A stretch of 64,000 bases of DNA from Petrolisthes cinctipes. Its lineage: Eukaryota > Arthropoda > Malacostraca > Decapoda > Porcellanidae. Positions within the stretch are counted from its first letter, which is position 1, and each line of letters starts with the position of its first letter. A program made the position numbers and the translations under genes. The notes below the pieces were generated by a model. It was not told where the DNA came from. It searched no databases and was given only the letters and a program-made list of their open reading frames with translations. The stretch lies in contig JAWQEG010002486.1 of assembly GCA_033782935.1 (NCBI GenBank), positions 64,501-128,500 on the forward strand, in the 5' to 3' direction. Shown here one piece after another: positions 19,571-33,000 of the stretch.

Positions 19571-22500
19571 GGGTGGGATCTTCAAAGCATCGTAACCGCA
19601 GTTATGATTCTCGTAGCGCCATATTTGCTCGTAAGTTTCTCATAACCGCTACGATCGTATCTTCAAAGCCTCGTAAGGGAGTTTCCGTCCGCCATTATGC
19701 GCCATATTTGCTCGTAGCGCTACGAGAACTGAAAAGCACCCTTTAGGCTGATAGCAGGGTCGCGTAGTCGATAAACAACCCGTAAATAGTGAGATTTGAT
19801 TTTATTTACACTTGGCGCGGCCGACACAGGCGACATAATGGTTGTTGTTGTTGTCACTTATCGGTAAATATAAACAAGAGGAGGGGATTCAGTGAGCAGC
19901 TTAAGAGAATGGAGCTGCAAGTGTCAATTTAAACTGATGCACTGTGAAATAGAAAGTTACAAATACTTTTTTTGTGTATCATTACTTTTGGAGTGTTTAA
20001 GAATAATAGGATATTATGGTGACTTACTAATTGCAGGAAAGTGGCTTCCAGTTACCTGCAAACAAAGCAGAAATTCTTCATTGCATAGTTAGACCTAACT
20101 TAATCCATGTAGTATGAGTCTTTAATCCATAGTCCTTTGCATGAAGTGGATATTTTTAAGGTTAATAAACTTTCTTTATGATTGATTGACTTTCTAATGA
20201 AAATATTACAAGCACATTAATGTGATGTGTGAGCTGGTAACATTTAAATAACTGGAATTATATACCTACTGATATATACTGGAGATGTGTAAAAGGTTGA
20301 CCATATTCCCGAATCTAAAGACAAAAATATGTCTCAGAATTAACTAATGCAAATATTATCATGTTGTAAAAGTCTCAATAACATGTACCGTACATGAACC
20401 TTTCCAACCAATTCAATTAATCTTATTGAACAGTATAATTTAATACATAATTTTCACCTGTTCTCATATTACATAAGACTTGTATTTTTCTAAAATAAAT
20501 GCTTTTCAACAGCATGTAACAAATATGTGACTGGTATTGGTTTTTCTAAATGTTTTAATTATAGACTATAAAAAAACCTACATTTTATTTACATATGACA
20601 CCTGTAAAGTTTACAGAAATCCATGATACCTCCCTAGCTATTTGTACTATTAGTTTCCTGCATTATCACAGTTCATTACATTATATATACCAGAGTAAAA
20701 ACCTGCAAATTTATGATATTGGAAAGCTGTTTGAACTCATGTACTTTCCAACAATGACTGAAAACAAAAAAACACCAATTCCTTAATGACTACAGTACTT
20801 GTTTGGCACTCTTCACATTGCTTGGACATATCACAAATATGGCAGAGAAATTATTAAAATACAATAAGATTAAAGCCACAGTACGGCATAAGTATATCCT
20901 TATAGTTAATCTTCGAACCTTGATGTAAATAAAACTAAGACATTAATATTATTAGCCAAAGATAAGAATGCATGAAAAAAAAGTTGATTTTACTCAAAGA
21001 ATAATAAATCTAACATGAAATGTGAATGTTAAAAGCTATAATTGAAAGACAAAATATATAATGAAAATAAATAATGTAATTTCTTAAAAAACATAAGCAG
21101 AAGTTAACAATAATTTAGATTGAAACCTACACACAAACCACACAACTAAAAACATACTTGCACACTAATAACTCTGTCACAAAATATAACCCAACTTAAA
21201 CCACACTAATCATTAAAAAAAAAAAATCACACACACACAACAAAACACACTTGAAAACAAATCACCTTTTCTCGATAGCCTTTTTAATGTTCACCAAAGT
21301 TTCTGATATTGTGGCTATATTTTCTGCAAGATCCATCAAAATATCCCTTATAGTCTTATGGACAACTAGTATATCTGGAGCTAGCGTAGCTTCCAGATGA
21401 GCTGTCACACCTCCAGCTGACCTAGAGGAAGGGCGACTTGAGGCTACAGAGCTGTGGTACGAATGCTCCTCACTTGGTGGTAGGTTTTACCAGCTTCGGC
21501 AAGCTGTCGCCAGTCAAAACTTCACAGTCTTCCACTGTAACTGGCCCGAAGTCCTGCCAACTTGGCCCAGGTCTAGGTGAAGGGGCCCTTGATGGCAGTC
21601 CTGGGTCATCCACATCACCTTATTATGAAATTATGAAAATTAGCAACTTTCATATAATTTTAGAGAAATATTAAGGATTATCGTTATGAATTAATATTGT
21701 AAAGTCACTCTTAAAGAAAGCAGTATATAATTAGTCATACATATAAGTACAGCAGCAGTACTGCAATTTTTACTTGGTTAAAGTACTCATATGATACATA
21801 TGGAATCTAACAAAGCATCACAAATTTAGTTTTGATTAACATGGCTCCAATTTTTTCGACTACATGAACTGCTAACAGGAGTTATTTATATGATACACAA
21901 AATGTATAAATCACTATGTACTTGACTCCTGTATATTGGGTCATCACTGTACATGTACCGTATTTACTGAAGGTATGGATATATGAGAACATCTTGTATA
22001 TTTGTTCCTAGGACTAAGGCCTTATGATTTGCACTGTTTAACTTTGAATGGAATTGAGAGGTAATGCTGCTCAAAATGTATGTTTTATATATATAAACTC
22101 TCAATGTAATTACTTCACATAGTGCCAATGAGGGAAGATTTCCATATTACTAGCCTAGATGAACAGCAGGATATTTTTTACTGTTATATACTGTACATAC
22201 TGCCTGGGTCTTGGAGTCCACAGAAATACCCGACACTTGCACTTCTTTAATGACTTGAGCCATAGCCTCTTCTATGTGGGTGAATGTCTTTGTGTCACTA
22301 GTGTCACCACCTGAAATATAACGAAAAATGGTACATAATTCAATAACAAAGCAGAACCAAGCAGAATAAATTACAATACCTGCTGGTTATCGTATTAAAA
22401 TGGTACTGTATTTAAATCAGGCAATGGACACTCCCCCCCCATCCTTCAACCAATGTGTGCCCATGCCAACAGCCGAATCCATAATATAAATAATGCTTAT

Positions 22501-23342
22501 ATAATTTATTTCCTTGATCTGTCTTTCAATAAAACTGTTTGAAGTCTTAGTTATTATATTGCACTTGCCAGATTTCACTACATATGGTATATTTCTGCCT
22601 GTTACTTGGTAATGGCAATCAACTGTACAGATTTTGAGATTAATATAGAAACTACTGTAGGTAGGTGTACAGGAAATAAAACAGTGACAGTAGAAGTTAA
22701 AATAATATAATGTCCTCCCAGTCAATGTCTTTGATTTATTTTCATGACAACCAGCTACCAGTAAACTATTTGTATCATGCTGTTCTTGATTTACAGTACG
22801 TAACCTAACCTATCTTAAACTAAACTAGCCAAACCTAACCTAACCAAAAATCTATATACAATATACCAGTGATTGGCGTGATATTAAAAATATACCCGGG
22901 GGGGGCAGCTGCCTTATCTCCACTGTTGTGTTAAATGTTTATCAACACAGTATAATAATTCACTTACCTGTCTTTTGCTGTTAATTCCTGTCTGATGTAA
23001 CTTGGTGACTGTGTCATCTCTATCAGCTGGTGGTGAGACAATGTTTATTTGTTGACATTGTAATACTACGTTATGATTGGCTTACAGTACCAAGGACATA
23101 TTGTTTCCTTCATTGTGATTGGGTGAGAGCCAGTCAGCTGGGTGGCGGGATGAACAAAACACACGGAACGAAACGGGCAGCGACGCTCACTACGAGGATA
23201 TCATCGTGAGCTACGAGGGAGGTTATGAAGCTTTGGAGATACCAACTTATGATCCTCGTAAGCCACGATCAAATATGGCGGCTACGAGATAGTAAAGGTG
23301 ATCGTAGCGCCACCAACTTACGATGCTTTGAAGATCCCACCC
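19571..23342. mobile_element. Harbinger-like DNA transposon, 3.77 kb, with TAG target duplication
   Basis: Left end GGGTGGGATCTTCAAAGCAT and its exact complement at the right (25 bases perfect, then similar sequence for about 120 more). TAG lies on both sides (19568-19570 and 23343-23345). A 3-bp duplication and GGG-type ends suit PIF/Harbinger. A paralogous empty site, CAGTCTAGGTTAGG, is at 6550-6563. No transposase is readable; only a broken minus-strand gene (21262-22310) is seen. Confidence 0.8.
21262..22310 (-). pseudogene. Broken accessory gene inside the Harbinger-like element
   Basis: Exon 22201-22310 (acceptor ATTTCAG, donor GTATGT) encodes GGDTSDTKTFTHIEEAM and VQVSGISVDSKTQ. Exon 21262-21618 encodes LPSRAPSPRPGPSW, then after a frameshift near 21480 EEHSYHSSVASSRPSS and a final helix ending IKKAIEKR. 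The Ser/Pro linker followed by a C-terminal helix is typical of the Myb/SANT-like second protein of Harbinger elements, but the DNA-binding part is not found, so this is inference. Confidence 0.5.
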
Positions 23343-23490
23343 TAGGTTAGGTTAGGTAAGGTCAGGCTAATTTTTAAATGACCCATTTGAATATGCCCTA
23401 TCTTGGAAAAGGGGCATTTCCAAAGAACATGCCATTGAAGAAAAGTGTCTTAGAATGTGATAAATTAGTGGGTAAAGAAGGTAAAAACAT
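23343..23490 (+). repeat. Right half of the repeat split by the Harbinger-like element
   Basis: TAGGTTAGGTTAGG, CATTTGAATATGCCCT, GGGGCATTTCC and GTGTCTTAGAATG continue the unit that stops at 19570, matching the uninterrupted version at 6550-6790. Confidence 0.75.
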
Positions 23491-23535
23491 TGTAATACCA
23501 ACTGGCAATAAAGTAGATATTTACCGTATAATGTA

Positions 23536-23835
23536 CAGTACAAACGAGGGTTTATTTACTGTACACATTTATTACAAACAGTAACATTACACACCCAGAA
23601 CAACAACAACAATAACAGCAGTACAAAACCAACAATTCTTTACTGTAACATAACATTACATGACAGGCTAACCACCAAACCAAATAACCTTATCCAAATT
23701 AAGGGGATAATATACTTTAGGTACATTGGAGTGCCTTGATTCCTCCAAAGTATGCCAGGAAACAACAACAGGACCAGATTAGCAATGATAATGGTGGTGG
23801 CCTGCTGTTGTGTGGAATAGTCTGTTGTTGTACTG
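23536..23835. mobile_element. Tigger-type MITE half, then MITE C with truncated right end
   Basis: 23536-23665 reads GAGGGTTTATTTACTGTACAC...CACACCCAGAACAACAAC. 23699-23835 starts TTAAGGGGATAATATAC and carries CTTGATTCCTCCAAAGTATG but loses its right arm in an (ATT)n run. Confidence 0.7.
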
Positions 23836-23898
23836 TATTATTATTATTATTATCAGTATTATTATTATTATTACAGTAGTATTATTATTATATTCCAG

Positions 23899-24058
23899 AC
23901 ATTATCAGCACCAATGGGTTCCAAGTGACACTGGAGCCTCAAGACGTTCGTAAGTATGTCGGTGACTCCCTGAGGCTGATGTGTGCCGTGACCGACCACA
24001 CTAATACACACCACCACGACCCACAAGTCAAATACATCTGGGTCATTCCGAGAAATGA
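23899..24058 (+). CDS. Receptor exon 1 in window: first half of Ig domain
   Basis: Acceptor TATTCCAG, donor GTAAGT. Two bases complete an upstream codon, then IISTNGFQVTLEPQDVRKY, GDSLRLMCAVTD (first Ig Cys) and VKYIWVIPRN (core Trp). Ends in phase 2. Confidence 0.85.
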
Positions 24059-27000
24059 GTAAGTCGTCATATATTTTATGTATCATTTATATCATTTACA
24101 TGATATATGAACTCTGAAGTCTCCCTCCATTTTTTAGATACAAGCAAATTTCTTCTTCCTAAATATTTCACTGCATCTTCACCAGACATGGGCTAATGGT
24201 AATATGTAATTGTAATAGTAATTAATTGTTACAAGGTTTTCTAACTAATAGTGATAGATAACCGATAACCAAGGAATAGCAATAGTAATATAATAGATGA
24301 CCACTACAGTAATGATAATAGTAATATAATAGAAAAATATTAATAGTAATAGAAACCCTGTAATAGACCCCAACTTTATACGTTGTCTTAGACTTCCTGA
24401 AACATTCAGATGTATTTCACTTAACTTACAGGCAAAGCCATACCGGTACTCAGTTTTTGTTTTCATCAACATTTCATGAATAGATGGATCAGAAACAATA
24501 TCTTAATTTTTCATAAAAAAAAAAAACAGAATTAATGAAATTGTTTGGAATTAATTTGATGATATGGAGAGCATCTGCAAAAACAAGTATCTCTGTGTCA
24601 GCACATGAATTTTTTAATGATGTTGTTTTGGATGATACTGGGTCGATTTTATAGTGATTCCACACACGAAGGTTTGTTGGTCCTAAAGGCCGTAGACGAG
24701 AACATATTGTCGGGTCCCGATACCTGGGGTACGATGGCTATATGAAATGTATGGGCTTTATACCCCAAGCCTCGGGTATCGGAACCCAACCATATGTTCT
24801 TGTCCACCTCCCTGTGTCACACATCAAGGCAGGAGAAAGACTGTGTTTTGACTAGAGAGTGTGGCCAGGGTATATGAGGGTGCGTGATGTCACGATACAA
24901 CCTTACTGAGCCCCAGGGACCAACCCCAGGTGTGCGCGAGCCAACCCATCTGTCATATGGATTCTGAGAAAGTGTGTGTATGTGTGTGTGTTTGCAGCGC
25001 TGGTTTGGTGGAGTTGACAGACACCCCCGGCGGTGGCTCCTCCATCCTCACCATCACCGACCTTCAGGAGACCGATGGAGGTAACTACTCCTGTCAGGCC
25101 CAAACCACGACAACAACGACGACAACACACAACACCTCCAGGGCCAGCGTGAGGATTGTCGTGTTGCCTCGTAAGTGCTGCGGACTGTTTTGGAGGACTC
25201 TAGACAAACACACAGACATACACACACACACACACACAGTACTTTTTAAGGAACCCTATGATGCATTCAGAAAAATGGAGGTAAATGAGTCCTTCAAATA
25301 TTGCCACAAAACACACACACCTATATGGAAGGAGTTTGTTTCGTAGCATAGTCAGGAGGAATCAGAAGCGTCCAAACACGCTCCTATATAAAAGGAATTT
25401 GTTTCGTGACATGGTCAGGAGGAATCAGAAGCCTCCAATTTTCATGCATGATCACAGGGTCCTTAAAATGGAGTAATAAGATATACACTTCTTGTGGTAT
25501 GCTTTGGAGTGTTTTGGTTCCTCCAAAGTATATATGCCAGGAAACAACAACAGGACCAGAAGGACGAAAATAGTGGTGGTGGCTTCCTGTTGCTTGGAAT
25601 AGTTTGGAGGAATCATTTGCTCCAGATTTACCAACACCAACACTTTACTCTCCTCCACACAATATGTTATCCCTTATGAGTGGAGATTCGAAGGCTACCA
25701 TTTCTTCCTAACTATACCAAAAAACAGACACCCTCAATGGTACTAACAGGGCATCTGTATTTCGTGGCATAGTTTGGAGGAATCGAGATACTCCAATGTA
25801 CCAAAAGTTTATGTCTTTGTTTATGAGAAGGAAATTAGTTTTTACCTTTGAATATGACTTTGGGGGGCTTATAGATAGATAGTTTGATAAATAAATACTA
25901 AATGGATAGATAGACAGAAAGATAGATTGATAGATTATCCACTGGGGGTTTGTGGGTGTGTAATGTACAATGAGGTCCCTTTCACTCGTCATGGGCTTAA
26001 CCTGGATCCGACACACCTCAGGACCAGAAAAAAATGGAAAAAACAGATGTGGCTCACAGGTAAGGGGTAAAAATGATAAACACATAAACTCGGCGGCAGG
26101 CATCACTTGCACCATGTGAAAGGGGCCTGAGGGTTTACTGTACACACGTTCATTACAAACAGTACAATACACACCCATAACAAATTAAGGTATTATAGGT
26201 ATTACTGTTACATATATTCCAAGTGGTAATTTAACATACTGTTATTACTGTTATGTGTTAAATTATTGTTATTACTGTTATGTGTTAAATTATTGTTATC
26301 ACTGTTATTACTGTTACAAATATTTCAGGTAGTGATTTAACACACTGTATTACTGTTACTACTGTTACACATATTCCAGGTGGTGATTTCTCGCACTGTG
26401 ACGGTGACTCGTTCCGCTGCATCACCTCCGGTCACTGCATCAACAACAGGTACAAGTGTGATGGACGAGCAGACTGCCCCCGCGACGCCTCAGACGAAAC
26501 TGAGCAACAATGCGGTCAGTCTCACCTTATATATATCCAAAATTATAAAGTGAATATAATTATTGATTTTTCCACATGTGTGTGTGTGTGTGTATAATCT
26601 TATATACTGTACCTTTTACCAAGCTCACTAATACACCAAGGAAAAAGATCTTGCTCACTTAAGGACCCTGTGATCTGTATGAGAATTGGATGCTGTGTCA
26701 TGAATATACAATGCTGGACAATTCGAAAGGCGCGAGATGGCTTGTTGCTTATAACAAACAACTTGAGCGGGACAGATTAAAGGTGTATAAAATACGTGTT
26801 AATATAGCTACTTACTAAAATTAGTAGTTGATCCTCGATTTTTTTTTTTATCCGTTCAAGTCTGGTAGGGAGTGAATCTGCCAGGTGTTGAAGATATTCT
26901 GTGTTGATATTGTCCCAAATGTCTTGAATGCTGGCTTGGAGGCGGTCTCGGAGGTTATGCTTAATATTACGCCCACTAGTTTTCAATGGGATTTGAGTCG

Positions 27001-30000
27001 GGTAAGTTACTAGGCCAAGGTGTAAGAAGTGTTACATTGCAAAAACTGAACCAATTAATTATTAATTTTGCCGTATGACAAGGAGCACCATCTTGCATGA
27101 ACACATCTGCACTACACTTTTGCATGCACTCATCCAGCTCATCTAAAATTAACTCATAATAATTTTCCTGGTTCATGCGAATGTTCTTTGGTAAAAAAAC
27201 TAACTTTCCTTGACCATAGTATGAGAAGGAACTCCACACTCTTACTGAGTCTGGGTGTTTAATGGTGTGGGTGGTGTACCATGGGTCAAGGGCGTCACTT
27301 CCACGCCTATGATACACTTTGTTTCTCTGGTTATCTGTAACCTGAAATGTAGCCTCGTCAGACCACAAAATTTTCCGCCACTCTGTGCTTGGCAACAAAA
27401 GAAAGCCTCTTTTTCACGGCAAACACGGAAAACAATATATTACTCTTATTATAATTATAGCGTAACCTAACCTGACCTAACATAACATAACAAAACTAAA
27501 CTTAACCTAGCAAAAGCCTAGCCTAACCTAACCTAATCTGACCTAACCCAACCTAACCTAGCAAGAACCTAATCTAACCTGAGCTGACCTGACCTGACCT
27601 AACTTGATCTGACCTAACCTAACCTAACTTGATCTGACCTGACCTAACCTAACCTAACCTAACATAACCACTATAACATAAACCTAACCTAATATGACCT
27701 AACCTGACATATCATAACCATTGTAACATAACATTTATAACAACAACCTAACCTAACCAGATCTGACCTAACCTAACCAAACTATTGTTACTTGCCTATG
27801 GTAACCGAACCCTAATCAAACAACAGGCCGCGAACCGTGCGCCGGGAAGCTGGGGTGTGACGACGGGCGTTGTTTGTCCCCACACCTGTGTTGTAGGGAG
27901 TTGGGACAGTCCCCACCCAACTGCACCATCAGATCAACCATAGTGTGCTGCCGACAACTCGTACACCCTGGTTAGTGAGTTGTAAATTGTGTTGTTTTTA
28001 ATTGTACATACACCCTGGATATACAATGAATAAATACTTGTACTTGGATCCACCACTTACTTCATTACACTACACCCTGGATATACAATGAATAAATACT
28101 TGTACATCCGAGCTCGTAAATTCGCGACCGCATACTTAGATGTTTATGCCATTTGAGCTGGTAACTAACATTTATTTGGGGAGGAATCAGAGTAGGTTGA
28201 ACATAGTAGAGGGGCATGATACAATCTTTCACCTATAATGACACCTTCCCCACACAGTGTTACCAGCTCAAATGACATAAACATTTGGGGACGTGGTCGC
28301 AAATTAACGAGCTCGAGTGTATTTGTATCCACCACTTACTTCATTACAGTACACCCTGGTGGATATACAATGAATAAATACTTGTATCCACCACTTCACA
28401 TTAAAGGAAATATGTGATAAATTTAAACGTCATAATATCAATGGCCTACTGTATAATAATATAGCACTATTATTATTATTACTATTATTATTACCAGCAG
28501 TAGTTTTAGTAGTAGTAATATTATCATCATTATTATTACTCATTATTATTATTATTATTATTATTTTAATTTTTATTTTTATTTCTATTATTATTATTAT
28601 TACTCATATTACTGTATTACTATTACTCATATTATTATTACTATTTTTATTTCACCACCCAGCCCTACTTGATCAAGACCTGTTTTATATGAATACCCAA
28701 CCCAGCCTTCAACACCAAAGGACACCCCAGCCTCATTCTACACTTGTTATGGGTACGTGTAAATAGTTGTAAAATAGGTGAGTGTAAGACTGTGTAAATT
28801 GGTGAGTGTGTGTGTGTAAATAGGTGTGTAAGTGTAAAATTGGTGTATGTAAGTGTAAATGGGTGAGCATAAGTGTAAATAGGTGTGTTAGTTTAAATAG
28901 GTGTGTAAGTGAGTGTAAATGTAAATTGGTGAATGTAAGTGTAAATAGGTTTGTATGTGAATGCAAGTGTTAGGTAAGTGTAAATAGGTGTATAAGTGTA
29001 AATTGCTGAGTATAGATAGATGTGTAAGTATAAATTGCTGAGTGTAAGTGAAAATAGGTGTAAGAGAGTGTAAATTGGTGAGTGTGAGTGTAAATAGGTA
29101 TATAAGTAAATGTAAATAGGTATGTAAGTAAATGTAAACAGGTATGTAAGTGTAAATATCTATTATATTGATTGATGCATTACAGTGTTGGTCATGGTGG
29201 AAGGTGTGTGGATCTCCCTAGTCCTATGGCCCTCAGGTGATAACTGATTATGTGAGCGGCAGAAGACTCCTCCACTTACTCGCCCCAGGCTGTAGAGTTG
29301 CCAAGTGTTAATTAATAGTAAACACATTATTATTATTAATGGATAAAGGCGGGGTAGGCCTTTGTCTCTCATAAATCAGTGATGGCCTGAGGATGGTGGG
29401 GGAAAGGAAGGTGCAGTGAAGTGTGATCTTGTCTGTCCACCATTCCGTCCTATTCTATAAAGCTCCTTATTGAGGCACAGATTGCAGCTAGTAGTGCACT
29501 CACTCGCTAAAGAAAATAAATCCAACAAACAAATTTCAAATAACACTGGTATAGCACTGAGGACTGTAGGCATACCAGGAGGGAGGGAGTGATGTCATAT
29601 CACCACCACACAAGCCAGCAGGGCCTAAGCATACTGTTGGTCAGAGGACTTTGAACCTTAAATGGAGGCAGCTTGAGGCTCAACGTAGCATAACAAGTAG
29701 GGAACTCCAGTCTAATGATTCTGCTTTACTGGCTGGTGTAAGTGAGAGAACGGTGCGGCTATATTTGAAATGTAACCTTGGGTATCATTGTTGTCGTTCC
29801 TTGCCCCAAACCGTGGCTCGGGGTATGAGGCCCATACATTTTTTATGGCCGTTGCACCCTGGGCATCGGGACCCAACGATATGTTCTTGTCTACGGCCCT
29901 AAGAGGTTTGCTTTTGTTGCACAGTATAGTGATTGGGACTTAAATAAGTGGAGGAAGGTGTTGTGGTCTGATGAGGTAATATTTCAAGTTACTGATAGTC

Positions 30001-33000
30001 AGAGAAACAGAGAATATCACAGACGTGGAAGTGATTCTCTGGACCCAAGGTACACTACACACACCGTTAAACACCCTGACATTCAAGGCAAGTTAATATT
30101 TCTAACTAAGAACATTCGCATGAACAAAGGAAATTATTTTGAGCTCATTTTAGATGACTTGGATGAGTGCATACAAAAGTGTAGTGCAGATGTTTATATG
30201 CAAGATAGTGCACCATGTCATACAACAAAATTAGTTATGGATTGGTTTAATTTTTGTATCTTAACCTTTCTGAAACCTTGGCTAAATAATTCACCTGACT
30301 TTAACCTAATTGAAAATTAAGTGTCACCTCCAAGACCAAGACACTTGCCCTATTCTACACTTACAAGCCACCATTCAGTATTCCACACTTACAAGCCACC
30401 ATTCAGTATTCCACACTTACAAGCCACCATTCAGTATTCCACACTTACAAGCCACCATTCAGTATTCCACACTTACAAGCCACCATTCAGTATTCCACAC
30501 TTACAAGCCACCATTCAGTATTCCACACTTACAAGCCACCATTCAGTATTCCACACTTACAAGCCACCATTCAGTATTCCACACTTACAAGCCACCATTC
30601 AGTATTCCACACTTACAAGCCACCATTCAGTATTCCACACCTACAAGCCACCATTCAGTATTCCACACTTACAAGCCACCATTCAGTATTCCACACTTAC
30701 AAGCCACCATTCAGTATTCCACACTTACAAGCCACCATTCAGTATTCCACACTTACAAGCCACCATTCAGTATTCCACACTTACAAGCCACCATTCAGTA
30801 TTCCACACCTACAAGCCACCATTCAGTATTCCACACTTACAAGCCACCATTTAGTATTACACACTTACAAGCCACCATTCAATAGTTGCCCATTTCAGAT
30901 ATTCAACACTTTTCCAATTCACTTCCTAAGAGACTTCAAGGGGTCAAGAAAAAGTGAAGATACCTTATCAACTATATAGGCTACTAGGTTTGGTGAGTAG
31001 CTCCATTCAGATGTATTTATTCCGCAATTATACACAAATAAACAGACAGACATATAGACAGGCACACCGATATACCCCAATGCCATAGCCAAGTGATTTG
31101 GTGTTAACCCTTACATACTCATATCTTGCTTGATCCACCCTCCTCCAAACTTCCCTCTATTCCCCCCCCCCCTGCCCCCAAGTCTCTTTTTGATGAGGAT
31201 ACCCTTCAAGTACAGCAGGTTGTTTGTATGTTGTGGTACTGCTACTTCTGCCATGACCAACACTGTATTATGGGTGTAAATGGGTGTGTAAGTAAGTGTA
31301 TATAGGTATGTTAGTGTATATTGGTGAGTGTAAGTGTAAATAGCTATTATATTCATTGATGCATTATTGTGGGTAAGAAATAATTTAATCATTGGGCCGT
31401 ATTCAAGAACAACCATCCATGGTGCATATGAACAATGGCTTGGTACCACTACCATGGCTTTATAAACACACTACACAGCCATCGTACCAGTACCACGCCA
31501 TCTTCAATACCACGGATGTATGTCCTCGCATACGAGTGATACAACCCACTGACGCACACACATACATTTTTTTTTTTTATAACTAAGGTTGCATCGTAGC
31601 GGTGGCCAACCTGGTGACCGTCGCCATCATTGTGGGTGTACGATACCACCTGTGGCGCTCCAACAACAACAACAACAACAACACCACCTGGCACCTCAAT
31701 CGTCTGCGTCCGTTTGGTCTGGGTTCGTCGCCTCCACATCCACATCTGCATCCACATCCACCGCCTCCGCATCCACATGGTCTGCGATTAGCCACACTCT
31801 TGCGTCCATTTGGTCTGGGTTCATCTCCTCCTCCACATCCACATCCACCACTACTATCATCCACAGACCAGTACCAACTCGGATCCACTACCGCCACCGC
31901 TGACTCGCTCTATGTACGAAGGCTGCCCATACCTGGCCTTCGGTCGGACCTCCTGTCCCTCGAGATTCTACAAGGCCAGCGTCACAGCCAGAGACCCTAT
32001 GGTGGGGTCATCCTGTGTCCACCCACACATGCACAGCCCCCACAGTACTCCCAGCTACATCCACACCGTGCCCCGCATCCACAAGGACCCCCACCATCCT
32101 ACCAGCAGGTATTATGAAGTAACTAATTCTTAACCCCTAAAGACCACAAATATATCTTGATTTCTTGCCCCCCTGCCACAATAGATGGCCGATTTTTGAA
32201 GTATGACATACATAAATTTTGCTATTTCAGATTTATAGAGCTTGATTTTACACACCAGAATCTGAAAAAAATAAAATGGTTACCCCCAAACACGTCACAA
32301 AAAATGAGTGTACACAATTTAGTGGTTTGCAAGGAATGATGTATGTATTTCAGTGTAATTGTATATGTCACTCACTTGGAGTGAACAAAACATGAAAAAT
32401 ATATAAAAAAACTGAATTACATCACAAAACACATTCCCATGCATACAAGAGGGCACATTTGCATTTATACGCTCATGCGGCTGCGTACGTCGCTTATTGT
32501 AAGCCAGAGCTATAGATACTGTACACACACTCATTACAAACAGTGCATTACATACCCATAACAACAACAACAACAGTTCAAAACAGGGCATTACTGTACA
32601 GTATGATTGCAGCCAAGTGTTTGTTGCCACCCTCTTCTTACCAACCCTATGAGGTGGCAGCATCGCATTCATGGATTTAAACCCCCTTCACACGACGTTA
32701 CCTGGTTGGCCATGCACAGAATTTCATTGGCTTGGCCACCAGAAATCTGGGTGTGTGAAGGGCTCCATGTAAACAGATACAAATTTATGGTCTCATCGTG
32801 TGAAGGGGGTCTTATGAGTTGCCTAGTCAATAGTTATTTTTGCTGATAATATCCCCCAAACGTTAATATTGTATTAATGAGCCTCATAAAGATTATATCC
32901 AAGCTGAAGGTTTGTGTGTGTTAAAAGGATATATTATATGATATATTTAATCATCTTATATCAAGGGCCTACTGTATATATAAGTGATTTACTGACCCTG

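Noticed and set aside
19892..20092. Possible transposase exon in the Harbinger-like element
   Set aside because: The 66-codon ORF shows no HARBI1 motif, and the following kilobase is AT-rich with stops in all frames.
27465..27785. Chromosome end
   Set aside because: The AACCT array is degenerate and lies between exons 3 and 4 of one gene.
30310..30885. Two long overlapping ORFs (191 and 177 codons)
   Set aside because: They read through a 28-bp minisatellite without stops in any phase; no codon signature of a gene.
31583..31897. Antisense ORF of 104 codons opposite receptor exon 6
   Set aside because: It is the complement of CCACATCCA-type coding repeats; the + frame keeps splice phase and contains the membrane helix.
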